From: JAEUMD01 sp050250815
GTDB taxonomy: Bacteria; Pseudomonadota; Alphaproteobacteria; Rhizobiales; Hyphomicrobiaceae
Length of the DNA: 64,000 nucleotides
Reading direction: 5' to 3'
Assembly: GCA_050250815.1 (NCBI GenBank)
Contig: JBFWNY010000003.1
Coordinates: forward strand, 62,001 to 126,000
This document shows, piece by piece, positions 1-7,749 of this stretch. The position numbers were made by a program, and so were the translations under genes. Under the pieces are notes generated by a model. It was given only the letters and a program-made list of their open reading frames with translations. It was not told where the DNA came from and did not search any database. Within the stretch, counting starts at the first letter, position 1; each line of letters opens with the position of its first letter.

Positions 1-360
1 CTGGCCCCGCGCTTCGACGCCGACGGGCTCATCCCGGCAATTGTGACGGACGCTTCCGACGGCACCGTGCTCATGTTCGCTTGGATGAACGCAGAAACGC
101 TGTCGCTCACCATCGAAACCGGCATCGCCCACTTCTGGAGCCGCTCGCGACGGCGCATCTGGAAGAAGGGCGAGGAGAGCGGCAACGTGCTCACCGTCGC
201 GCAGATGCTGACCGACTGCGACCAGGACGTGCTCTGGCTGCGCTGCACGATCTCCGGAAAAGGCGTCGCCTGCCACACCGGCGCACGCTCCTGCTTCTAC
301 CGCCAGGTCGAGCGCTCCGGCCAGGACCAGCCTCCACGCCTCGCCCGGGTTAACTGGTGA
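1..360 (+). CDS. hisI: Phosphoribosyl-AMP cyclohydrolase HisI (5' end cut off)
   Basis: HisI opens the purine ring of phosphoribosyl-AMP in the third step of histidine synthesis, in the cytoplasm. The frame is already open at base 1 (LAPRFDADGLIPAI...), so the start codon lies left of the window and the GTG at 43 is internal. Diagnostic blocks are visible: LMFAWMN, HFWSRSR, WKKGEESGN, the acidic metal-binding DCDQD, and the zinc cysteines of ACHTGARSCFYR. The end matches the usual end of the roughly 130-residue family. A patatin gene follows on the same strand after 335 bases without a coding signal. Family assignment is secure; only the N-terminus is missing. Confidence 0.96.
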   Translation: MAPRFDADGLIPAIVTDASDGTVLMFAWMNAETLSLTIETGIAHFWSRSRRRIWKKGEESGNVLTVAQMLTDCDQDVLWLRCTISGKGVACHTGARSCFYRQVERSGQDQPPRLARVNW

Positions 361-471
361 GCCCCCGGCCGATTGCCCAAAGACTATCCAATCGACTTCG
401 CAGCCGCGAACTTGAGCCCCGCTGGATGTGCGGCGCAGCAACGAATTTTCGTTACCGATGCGCAAATGGTA

Positions 472-495
472 GCGCCCCTTTAATTCGAAGGGCGC
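472..495 (+). terminator. Hairpin after hisI, possible terminator
   Basis: GCGCCCCTT (472-480) pairs with AAGGGCGC (488-495) around a 7-base loop, with one bulged C. No clear T-run follows, so termination is uncertain. It is the only structured element I see in the 361-695 spacer between hisI and the patatin gene; otherwise that spacer looks featureless. Confidence 0.35.
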
Positions 496-695
496 ATCAT
501 CAAGTTAACGGCCAGGGAAGATTCGCGGACTGAGCTGCGCTCGGGCCGGCGCTTCGACCGGCATACGATTTGCAGCCGCCCGATTGCGAACCTCGTTCCT
601 GGTGGCTGCGACCTCAATTCAGGACGCGTGCGATTGCGCGTGCCGAGTTCAATGGCGGTTGACGCAACGATGGAGTGAAGCGGCAGGGGACGGTC

Positions 696-1673
696 ATGGC
701 GATGAACGGCATAGCGATGGGCAAGATCGGCCTCGCACTAGGCGGAGGCGCCGCACGCGGCTGGGCCCACATCGGTGTCCTCCGAGCCCTCCACAAGCAT
801 GGCATCAAGCCCGATATCATCGCTGGCACGTCGATCGGCGCGGTCGTCGGTGGCTGCTTCGCCGCTGGCCATCTCGACAGCCTGGAGCGCTTCGCCCGCG
901 AACTCACGGTTCGCCGCGTGTTCGGCTACCTCGATTTCAACTTCTCCGGCAGCGGTCTCATCTCCGGTCAGCGGCTCTGCTCGCGCCTGGAATCGGATCT
1001 GGGCGATCTGACCATCGATTCACTGGGCACCCGCTTCACCGCGGTCGCCACCGAGATCGGCTCGGGCCACGAGGTGTGGCTCTCGCGCGGCCGACTGGTC
1101 ACCGCGATGCGTGCCTCCTATGCACTGCCTGGAATCTTCCGGCCGGTGAAGATCGACGGCCGCTGGCTGTTCGACGGCGCGCTCGTCAATCCGATTCCGG
1201 TAACGGTGTGCCGCGCGCTCGGTGCCCGCTACGTGATCGCGGTTAATCTCAACAACGACACCTACAATCGCGGCACTGTGATGCCCCATCTGGAGGCCTT
1301 CCCGCACGAGGTGGAAGATGAGACCGAGCGCGAGCGCGAGCCGGCTCCGAAGACGGGCACGGCGACCGCCATGCGCCGGCTTCTGCAACGGCAGATGTTC
1401 GGCCGCGGAGACGACAGTCCAGGCATTTCGACGGTCATGGTCGATGCCTTCAACATCGTGCAGGACCGCATCTCACGCTCGCGGCTTGCCGGTGATCCGC
1501 CCGACGCGATGATCTCACCGCGCATCGGCACCGTGGGGCTGTTCGATTTCCACCGCGCTGAGGAACTGATCACTGCTGGCGAAACCGCGGCGAACCGCGA
1601 GCTGGAATACATCTCGCGCGAGATCGCGGCGCGGCGCGAGCACCAGCAGCTCGTTCCAGTGCTCAGCAACTGA
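696..1673 (+). CDS. Patatin-like phospholipase family protein (RssA-like)
   Basis: A predicted serine acyl hydrolase acting on lipid esters. The sequence shows a complete patatin fold: the oxyanion-hole glycine loop LALGGGAARG (about residues 13-22), the nucleophile elbow GTSIG with Ser46, and the dyad motif DGA (Asp160) in FDGALVNPIPV. There is no signal peptide, so it is probably cytoplasmic or peripheral to the membrane. A GTG at 675 is also in frame, but the ATG at 696 has AGGGGA five bases upstream and is preferred, giving 325 residues. The C-terminal 100 residues carry a charged stretch and no further domain I recognise. It converges on the CBS gene, with a shared hairpin between them. 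The substrate cannot be read from sequence. Confidence 0.9.
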   Translation: MAMNGIAMGKIGLALGGGAARGWAHIGVLRALHKHGIKPDIIAGTSIGAVVGGCFAAGHLDSLERFARELTVRRVFGYLDFNFSGSGLISGQRLCSRLESDLGDLTIDSLGTRFTAVATEIGSGHEVWLSRGRLVTAMRASYALPGIFRPVKIDGRWLFDGALVNPIPVTVCRALGARYVIAVNLNNDTYNRGTVMPHLEAFPHEVEDETEREREPAPKTGTATAMRRLLQRQMFGRGDDSPGISTVMVDAFNIVQDRISRSRLAGDPPDAMISPRIGTVGLFDFHRAEELITAGETAANRELEYISREIAARREHQQLVPVLSN

Positions 1674-1711
1674 GACTTTGTCCCGTCCCGGTGCAGCATC
1701 CATGAATGCGA

Positions 1712-1743
1712 AACGCCCGTGTGTTGACGACCACACGGGCGTT
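1712..1743. terminator. Bidirectional hairpin between patatin and CBS genes
   Basis: A perfect 12-bp stem, AACGCCCGTGTG (1712-1723) and its complement (1732-1743), encloses an 8-base loop in the gap between two convergent genes. T-runs are weak on both sides. Position and stability favour a shared terminator. Confidence 0.65.
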
Positions 1744-1779
1744 ATCGATGTCTGAGGCAAGCCTTGGCGACGATTGCCG

Positions 1780-2211
1780 TCAGCCGGTCGCGAGATAGTC
1801 GCGCATCGCGGTGACCTCGAGTTCGACCTCGGCGATATGGTGCTTCACCACATCGCCGATGGAGACGATGCCCACCAGCGCTTCACTGTCGACGACCGGG
1901 ACATGACGGAAACGGCCTTGCGTCATCATCGCCATCATGTCCTCGATCGTGCTCGCCTCCGAACACGTCAGGACGTTCTTGGTCATGATCGATCCGACCG
2001 TCTGGCCCAGGACCGAAGCGCCCTGCTCGCCGACGGCACGAATGATGTCGCGCTCGGAGACGATACCCATCACACTACCGCCTTCCCCGACGATAACGAC
2101 GGCCCCGATCCTGCGCAATGCGAGCTTGGCGGCGACCTCCTGAATGGTCTCGTCTGGCCGCCCCGTCATCACCGCGCGCCCCTTGACCTTGAGAATGCCC
2201 GCAACGTTCAT
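1780..2211 (-). CDS. Tandem CBS-domain protein
   Basis: A 143-residue stand-alone protein made of two CBS domains (roughly residues 10-65 and 75-130), each with a typical GIVSERDIIRA / GIVSIGDVVKH core. Paired CBS (Bateman) modules usually bind adenosyl nucleotides such as AMP, ATP or SAM and act as energy or metabolite sensors; there is no attached enzyme domain here. The start ATG at 2211 has GGAGG about seven bases upstream. The rhomboid gene lies upstream on the same strand, 152 bases away, and the two may share a transcript. The ligand and partner are unknown. Confidence 0.9.
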   Translation of the reverse strand: MNVAGILKVKGRAVMTGRPDETIQEVAAKLALRRIGAVVIVGEGGSVMGIVSERDIIRAVGEQGASVLGQTVGSIMTKNVLTCSEASTIEDMMAMMTQGRFRHVPVVDSEALVGIVSIGDVVKHHIAEVELEVTAMRDYLATG

Positions 2212-2285
2212 TCGGTGTCCTCCAGTCCTGTGTTTCTTGTCGTCTGTGGTTCGTTGGCCGGGACGCGCGGCGGCGCACGAAGCGG

Positions 2286-2303
2286 CGGGCCGCAAACGGC
2301 CCG
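2286..2303 (-). repeat. Stem-loop between rhomboid and CBS genes
   Basis: CGGGCCG (2286-2292), loop CAAA, CGGCCCG (2297-2303): a perfect 7-bp stem with a 4-base loop. With no T-run it could be an mRNA processing or stability element, or an attenuator, between the two minus-strand genes. Confidence 0.35.
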
Positions 2304-2363
2304 GACCGCGCGTCTTTGGCCGGCATGGTGCGCTAATATGGCGCACCACGCAAGCTCGCCGCC

Positions 2364-3101
2364 TCAATGAAGTGTACGCACGACGCGCAGGTCGGGCCGT
2401 CGCGGTGCGTGTGGCTCGAACAACCCGAACGTCAGCAGACCCGCGAGGTAGCCACCGATGTGCGCCTCCCAGGCGATTGCTGCGCCGCCGTCGCCCGGCG
2501 TGCCCATCCCCAGTCCCGACATCAGGTTGAGGGCGATCAGAATTGCGCTCGCCACCAGCACGCGCTGATCCCTGAGCGTCTGGGACAGCGACATCAGCGG
2601 CACAGATGCCGGTGCTTCCCGCAAGCGCCACAGGCCGCCGCCGTCCATGGCCGAGAAGATGAAGCGCATCGCGCCGCCCATGAGGCCGGCAACGGCCCCC
2701 GAAGCGCCGATCATCGGCTGCCGCGAGCCCAGATTGAAGAGAAGGTAGAAGCACGCGGCAAGCACACCGGTGGCAACCGCGAATGCCAGAAAGCGGGAGC
2801 CGCCCACGCGCAGTGCGACGGCACCGCCGAAGGCCAGCAGCCACAGCGAGTTGAACGCCAGGTGCATCAGCCCGCCGTGCATCAGCATGTAGGTAAAGAA
2901 CGAAGTGCCGGCGGCCGGCCATCCCCCGGGCAGCAGGGAAGCGTCGCCGCTGAGCCTGGAGGGGATGAAGGCACTCGCTACGACCAGCCACTCTTCCGCG
3001 TCCTGCGGCAGCAGCATGCGTCCGACGTGGATGGCGATAAGGACGGCGATCGCGATCAGGACCGAGTTTGGCACGTTGAAGAGAGGTTCCGACCGGCGCA
3101 T
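2364..3101 (-). CDS. Rhomboid-family intramembrane serine protease
   Basis: A predicted six-helix inner-membrane protease cutting transmembrane substrates. Catalytic Ser134 sits in GASGAVAGL and His214 in WEAHIGGYLAG; the conserved loop HGGLMHLAFN lies near residues 75-84. At 245 residues it is a compact rhomboid with no extra cytosolic domain. The chosen ATG at 3101 is preceded by AGGAGG; an ATG five codons upstream (3116) is also possible. It is divergent from the PAS_5 gene and upstream of the CBS gene. Substrates are unknown. Confidence 0.9.
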   Translation of the reverse strand: MRRSEPLFNVPNSVLIAIAVLIAIHVGRMLLPQDAEEWLVVASAFIPSRLSGDASLLPGGWPAAGTSFFTYMLMHGGLMHLAFNSLWLLAFGGAVALRVGGSRFLAFAVATGVLAACFYLLFNLGSRQPMIGASGAVAGLMGGAMRFIFSAMDGGGLWRLREAPASVPLMSLSQTLRDQRVLVASAILIALNLMSGLGMGTPGDGGAAIAWEAHIGGYLAGLLTFGLFEPHAPRRPDLRVVRTLH

Positions 3102-3362
3102 CCGCCCTCCTGTCATCGATTTGGCACGCCGCGCCGGTGCGTGGCCACCCCGGCGCGCTGACACCGTTAGCCTTTGGCATCGCTAATCACAACTTCGGCG
3201 ACGGCGGGATGTCCGGCGGCCGCCGCTGGCACAGAAGCTGCTGATGTGTCCTTCGACAGGGGTACGGCGCCATGCATGTACCGCCTTCGAACGAGCAGTG
3301 CACGCGTCCTGCGGCGAAAGCCGGACGCGCAACCGAACGGCCAGCGGAACCCGCACAGAGCA

Positions 3363-4001
3363 ATGAAATCGAAAACCAGCCAGCTCCTGTTCGCCTACTG
3401 GAACGACGTCCGCAATGGCCGGCTGGCGCCGCGCCGCTTCGAGATAGAGCCGTCCCGGATCACGCCGATCCTGCCGGAGACGTTCATTTTGGAGCGCCTG
3501 GACGAGAATGCCTACCGCTTCCGCCTCGCCGGCACGCGCATCTGCGAGGACTTCGGCACCGAGCTGCGCGGCACCAATTTTCTCGATGGCTGGCCCGCTG
3601 ACGACCGCCTGTCGGTGCAGCGCCATCTGAACGCCATCGCGCAGCAGGGCGGCGTCGGCATCATCACCTTCAAGGCCACCGCGATCACCGGCGAGAATGG
3701 GCTGTTCGAATGCATCCTGCTGCCGCTGCTGCACACCCGCGACAGCGTCGATCGCTTCCTCGGGGGGCTAACACGTCTGTCCACGCATCTCGATGAAGGC
3801 CCCATCCTGGGCGGCGGCCGGCGGCTCACCGACCTCGAAATCGTGTGGCCGGACGGCAAGCCGCATTCGATCGTCTCGTCGCTCCATCGCCAAGTGCCGT
3901 TCCTGCCGCATGTACGTAATGCTCGCATCGTGCGCTCGGAGCGGCGCCAGTTCCGCGTCTACGAGGGCGGACTGGGCAAGAACGGGCAAGACGACGTGTG
4001 A
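3363..4001 (+). CDS. PAS_5-type PAS-domain protein
   Basis: A 212-residue soluble protein resembling the single-domain PAS_5 (formerly DUF) proteins common in Alphaproteobacteria. It starts MKSKTSQLLFAYWNDVRNGR, followed by conserved P-x-R-F-E-I-E-P-S-R-I and the PAS core FILERLDENAYRFRLAGTRICEDFG. There is no output domain, so it is probably a sensor or adaptor. In-frame codons run upstream to 3174 but look non-coding, and the ATG at 3363 begins the conserved region, although its ribosome site is weak. Ligand and partner cannot be inferred. It precedes the PilZ gene by 210 bases. Confidence 0.8.
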   Translation: MKSKTSQLLFAYWNDVRNGRLAPRRFEIEPSRITPILPETFILERLDENAYRFRLAGTRICEDFGTELRGTNFLDGWPADDRLSVQRHLNAIAQQGGVGIITFKATAITGENGLFECILLPLLHTRDSVDRFLGGLTRLSTHLDEGPILGGGRRLTDLEIVWPDGKPHSIVSSLHRQVPFLPHVRNARIVRSERRQFRVYEGGLGKNGQDDV

Positions 4002-4211
4002 AGCGCCGGCTGCGGTCGCCTGCTGTCCAAAGCTGCAGGCCCGAACCCGATTGTCCCAAAATGTAGCCTGTGATTAGCCGATCATTAAGAGGCCGGGTCC
4101 GATAATGCCTGTCAGGGCAGACCGTGGCCGGGTCGCGTAAGGCATTGCCGTGCGCCCAACATCCCGCGGACGCCAATTCGGGGCAACGATCGAGCGCGGG
4201 AACGGCAACTC

Positions 4212-4841
4212 ATGTCTTTGCATGCGGCAGTAGCGAAGCGGAAGGAACTGGGCCCCAGCGCTAAGACCGCCGCCGATCGCCGGCGCCACAAGCGCTACAA
4301 CCTATCCCTTCTCGGACGCTTCATGCGCGCCGACCGCCATGAGTATGCCTGCCGCCTGATCGATATCTCGATCGGCGGCCTATCTCTCGCCGCTCCCGTC
4401 GAGATCGAGATGGGCGAACAGATCGTCGTCTACATCGACGAGCTGGGCGGGCTGGAGGGCAATGTCTCCCGCGTTTTCGAAGGCGGCTTCGCCATCGCGC
4501 TGAAAGCGACGCGCCACAAGCGCGAAAAGCTCGCCGCGCGGATCACGTGGCTCATCAACCGCTCCGAACTGGGCGGTCTGGAAGACCGCACCCACGACCG
4601 GCAGACGCCATCCGATGGCATCGCCATGCTGCGCCTCGCCGACGGTATCGCGGTGCGCTGCAACCTGATCGACATCTCGCTTTCGGGCGCCTCGGTGGCG
4701 ACCGAGGCCCGCCCCCCGATCGGCGCGGAGGTCCACGTCGGCAAGCTCAAAGCCCTCGTCATCCGCCATCACGACCGCGGCATCGGTGTGCGCTTCAGCG
4801 ACATCCAGGAACCAGAAGCACTCAAGCGGCACTTTAGCTGA
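4212..4841 (+). CDS. Double PilZ-domain protein (candidate c-di-GMP receptor)
   Basis: A 209-residue protein with two PilZ domains and no membrane segment. The first (about 23-110) has both c-di-GMP motifs: RxxxR at Arg24/Arg28 in RRRHKRYN, and DxSxxG at Asp51/Ser53/Gly56 in DISIGG. The second (about 130-209) keeps DISLSGASV but lacks an obvious RxxxR, so only the first domain is predicted to bind the dinucleotide. The next gene on the strand is a LapG-like cysteine protease, a family under c-di-GMP control elsewhere, which suggests surface-attachment signalling. That link is inferred from position only. Confidence 0.88.
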   Translation: MSLHAAVAKRKELGPSAKTAADRRRHKRYNLSLLGRFMRADRHEYACRLIDISIGGLSLAAPVEIEMGEQIVVYIDELGGLEGNVSRVFEGGFAIALKATRHKREKLAARITWLINRSELGGLEDRTHDRQTPSDGIAMLRLADGIAVRCNLIDISLSGASVATEARPPIGAEVHVGKLKALVIRHHDRGIGVRFSDIQEPEALKRHFS

Positions 4842-4982
4842 GACGAGACCGCCGCAAGGGCCAGTCGAGGCGCGATCGAGCGGGCTCCAGGACAGATAAG
4901 ATTTGAAGCAAAAGCGATGAAATTCCGTCAGGCCAAATCGAGGAATTTCCGCTATTCTGATGGGGTAGATGCGGGGTCTGTC

Positions 4983-5630
4983 ATGTTGCGTCGGGTTGTG
5001 CTCCTGGTACTATCCTCTTGTGTTGTCGGCTCTTTTTCCGGGGCAGCTGCGGCTGGTCCGAAGACTTCGGCGCAAGCGCCTGCCCAGGCGCATTTCATGC
5101 GCGTCTTCGGTCTGTCGCAGGCCCCGTATGGCTTCGTTCGCTACTGCGAGGCCAACCCCGACCAGTGCACCAGCACCAACGCCGAGGACACCCGCATCGA
5201 GGCGACCCCGGAGCGTCTGTCGGAGCTCGATGCAGTCAACCGCACCGTCAATCGCTCGATCAAGCCCGTCACCGACCTCGAGCTTTATGGCGTGGCCGAG
5301 TATTGGACCATGCCGCGTGATGCCGGTGACTGTGAGGACTATGCGCTGATGAAGCGCCACGTTCTGATGTCGCGCGGCTGGCCGGCCAGCGCCCTGCTGC
5401 TGACTGTCGTGCGCGACGAGCGGGGCGAAGGTCACGCGGTCCTGACCGCTAGAACCGCCAACGGCGACTTCGTTCTCGACAACAAGGTCGACGGCGTCAA
5501 GCTGTGGAGCCGCACGCCATACCAGTTCGTCATGCGCCAGTCCTACCTCAATCCCAAGGTGTGGGTGGCGTTGGAAGCCGGCGACACGACACGGCCGGCT
5601 GCATTGGCTGGCGTTTCCGCACAACGGTAA
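4983..5630 (+). CDS. BTLCP-family (LapG-like) transglutaminase-like cysteine protease
   Basis: A predicted periplasmic cysteine protease of 215 residues. The N-terminus is a signal peptide (MLRRVVLLVLSSCVVGSF..AAAAG). The catalytic triad is visible as Cys117 in GDCEDYAL, His151 in GEGHAVLT and Asp166 in VLDNK, with spacing close to LapG, the protease that releases LapA-type adhesins. An ATG at 4917 would add 22 residues before the signal peptide; 4983, with GGGG upstream, gives a normal signal sequence. The preceding gene is a double PilZ protein. No LapA or LapD homologue is in the window, so the LapG role is inference. Confidence 0.85.
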   Translation: MLRRVVLLVLSSCVVGSFSGAAAAGPKTSAQAPAQAHFMRVFGLSQAPYGFVRYCEANPDQCTSTNAEDTRIEATPERLSELDAVNRTVNRSIKPVTDLELYGVAEYWTMPRDAGDCEDYALMKRHVLMSRGWPASALLLTVVRDERGEGHAVLTARTANGDFVLDNKVDGVKLWSRTPYQFVMRQSYLNPKVWVALEAGDTTRPAALAGVSAQR

Positions 5631-5681
5631 TTTGGGGCGAAGCGCACGCGGCGACCAGGATCGGGCGTCCCGTGACGTCCA

Positions 5682-6218
5682 TCAGGCGCCAGTGTCCGCC
5701 TTCAGACCTGCCTTGAAGCGCTGCCAGTTCTCGACGTAGCGGTCGGCGGCGGCGCTGAACCGCGCCACATCCGCTTCCGACAGCTCTTTCACCACGCGCC
5801 CAGGCGAACCCAGAACCATCGAGCGCGGCGGTATCACCTTGCCCTCGGGGATGAGCGTGTTGGCGCCGACGAGCGATCCTTCGCCGATCTCGGCACCGTT
5901 TAGAATGATCGACCCTATGCCGATCAGGGCTCGGGCTCCGATGCGGCAGCCGTGCAGCATGACCATGTGCCCCACCGTCACCCCCGGACCTATGGTCATG
6001 GGGTAGCCGGGGTCGGTATGCAGCACGCAGCCCTCCTGGATGTTGGATCCGCGACCAATGCGGATCTCCTCGTTGTCGCCGCGAATGACGGTGCCGAACC
6101 AGACGCTCGCATCCTCCTCCAGCACGACGTTGCCGAGCACGACCGCGTTGGGCGCGATCCAGAAGCGACCGTTCGCGGGCGTTCGCACGCGCACGTCGTC
6201 AAGAGCATAGACGGACAT
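5682..6218 (-). CDS. Gamma-carbonic-anhydrase-like hexapeptide-repeat protein
   Basis: A 178-residue left-handed beta-helix protein of the YrdA/PaaY/CaiE group. Repeats of the [LIV]-G-x4 type run through residues 20-140. Candidate zinc histidines lie in VLHTD, VGHMVMLHG, matching the gamma carbonic anhydrase metal site. The gene is last in a minus-strand group cysE, DUF3126, gamma-CA, with short gaps. Many members of the family have no proven anhydrase activity, so the enzyme name is provisional. Confidence 0.88.
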   Translation of the reverse strand: MSVYALDDVRVRTPANGRFWIAPNAVVLGNVVLEEDASVWFGTVIRGDNEEIRIGRGSNIQEGCVLHTDPGYPMTIGPGVTVGHMVMLHGCRIGARALIGIGSIILNGAEIGEGSLVGANTLIPEGKVIPPRSMVLGSPGRVVKELSEADVARFSAAADRYVENWQRFKAGLKADTGA

Positions 6219-6330
6219 GGCTGGGCATCCATCAGATCAGGGAAATGGCCGCCGCGGATCGTGCGGCAAGCCCGTCGCGAGGTATCGCAGGTTCGACCCC
6301 ACGTGAGGCCAAGCCAGGCGCGGCACTCCT

Positions 6331-6558
6331 CTACGCCTCCTCGAGATCCATCTCGAGGATCGCCATCTGGAGCTGATACTCAAGCTCACCGTCCTCGACG
6401 ATGCGGTAGAGCGTGGCAACGAACTCGCCGTTGATGAAGATTTCGGCCATGTCGTCCTTCTTTGGCTGCGCCCTCACCTCCAGCGTGGGTGCACCAAATG
6501 TGCGCTTCAGATAGTTCTGCAATCGTGCCAGTTCGTCCTTCTTCACGGCCAGATCCAC
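6331..6558 (-). CDS. DUF3126 family protein
   Basis: A 75-residue soluble alpha/beta protein starting MDLAVKKDELARLQNYLKRT and containing EIFINGEFVATLYRIVEDGELEY. I recognise this as the small DUF3126 family found beside cysE in Rhizobiales. Function is unknown. Its place 42 bases downstream of cysE suggests co-transcription and perhaps a link to cysteine synthesis, but nothing in the sequence shows a catalytic site. Confidence 0.85.
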   Translation of the reverse strand: MDLAVKKDELARLQNYLKRTFGAPTLEVRAQPKKDDMAEIFINGEFVATLYRIVEDGELEYQLQMAILEMDLEEA

Positions 6559-6600
6559 TCCCTCATTCGAATTATGCTTATCACCAGCGTCCGGCTGCCC

Positions 6601-7452
6601 TCAGCCCTTGTCGGCATTGGAGTTGCAGCCGCAATCATCGGCAGCAAGGCCCTGCTCCATGTTGCGCGAGGGCTCCGAGCAGCCCGCCGGTCCGACGACG
6701 CGCGCGGGCACGCCCGCAACCGTCGTATTGGCCGGCACGTCCTGAAGCACGACACTGCCAGCAGCCACCCGCGAGCAGTTGCCCACGCGGATATTGCCAA
6801 GCACCGCGGCGCCCGCGCCGATCAGCACGTTGTTGCCGATCTTGGGATGCCGGTCGCCCGTTTCCTTGCCGCTGCCACCCAGCGTGACGCCGTGCAGGAA
6901 CGAGCAGTTGTCGCCAACGACCGCCGTCTCGCCGACGACGAAGCCCGTCGCGTGATCGAGCATGATGCCCTTGCCGAAGCGCGCCGCCGGATGAATGTCG
7001 ACAGCGAAAAACTGCGAACCCAGGCTCTGCAGATAGAAGGCGAAATCGCGATGCCCCATGTGCCACAACTCATGCGCGAAGCGGTGCGCGGCGAGCGCGT
7101 GGAAGCCCTTGAAGTACAGAAGCGGCTCGATGTAGCGCTGGCACGCCGGATCACGGTCGCGCACGGCAGCGAGGTCGGCGCGGAAGCTGGCGCCCAGATC
7201 GGCGTTCTTCTCGAGCACCTGCTGGAACAGCCGGGACATCAGATGCACGTCGAGATCGGCATTGTCGAGCCGCCGCGCGAGCCGGTGGCAGACCGCCTCC
7301 TCAAGCGTGTCGTGGCTGAGGATCGTCGCGTACATGAAGCTGCCCAGCGCAGGCTCGGCGAGCATGGCCGCCTCGGCCTCCTCGCGCACCGATCTCCACA
7401 CCGGATCGTAGAGTTCCACCTTGCCACGGGGCTCGCTCGACTGTCGGATCAT
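6601..7452 (-). CDS. cysE: Serine O-acetyltransferase
   Basis: Makes O-acetyl-L-serine from serine and acetyl-CoA, the carbon acceptor for sulfide in cysteine synthesis. It has the N-terminal helical SAT domain (WRSVREEAEAAMLAEP...) followed by the hexapeptide beta-helix with catalytic His in LDHATG, the LHGVTLGGSGK loop and KIGNNVLIGAGA. The C-terminal tail is Cys-rich (CGCNSNADKG) rather than ending in the usual isoleucine that docks CysK, so the cysteine-synthase contact may differ. The ATG at 7452 has AGGAG nine bases upstream; a TTG two codons earlier is less likely. Length, 283 residues, is normal for Rhizobiales. An exact TTGACA lies at 7563-7568 on this strand and could be its -35 box, though the -10 is poor. 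Confidence 0.95.
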   Translation of the reverse strand: MIRQSSEPRGKVELYDPVWRSVREEAEAAMLAEPALGSFMYATILSHDTLEEAVCHRLARRLDNADLDVHLMSRLFQQVLEKNADLGASFRADLAAVRDRDPACQRYIEPLLYFKGFHALAAHRFAHELWHMGHRDFAFYLQSLGSQFFAVDIHPAARFGKGIMLDHATGFVVGETAVVGDNCSFLHGVTLGGSGKETGDRHPKIGNNVLIGAGAAVLGNIRVGNCSRVAAGSVVLQDVPANTTVAGVPARVVGPAGCSEPSRNMEQGLAADDCGCNSNADKG

Positions 7453-7749
7453 GGCCAACGTCTCCTGATACGGGGAGCGGAATTCGAGGTAGCGGACCGC
7501 AAGCGATCCTCGCGCTATGACGCGGCTCGTCTGTCCGCGGGCCTAACCGTGCGGCCGATCTCTGTCAACCGAAGCCCGGCCCGAGCCGCGCGCGGCAGGC
7601 CCGGCCGCTTCAGCGACACGCTGCCGCCGTGCCACAAGCATATGGTAATGAGCGGGCGGAAAACAGTGGGCCGGCGATGCTATCGATGGCCTGAGGCGGC
7701 TGCGGCAACCATTTTGGCCGGGTTTGATGGGCTCATCGGGAGTGCCAGA

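Noticed and set aside
2212..3180. In-frame N-terminal extension of the CBS protein across the rhomboid gene
   Set aside because: It is a shifted frame of the rhomboid gene; the CBS start at 2211 has GGAGG and begins at the conserved domain.
6574..7749. In-frame N-terminal extension of the polysaccharide deacetylase over cysE
   Set aside because: The extension is antisense to cysE; a signal peptide and ribosome site mark the real start at 7750.
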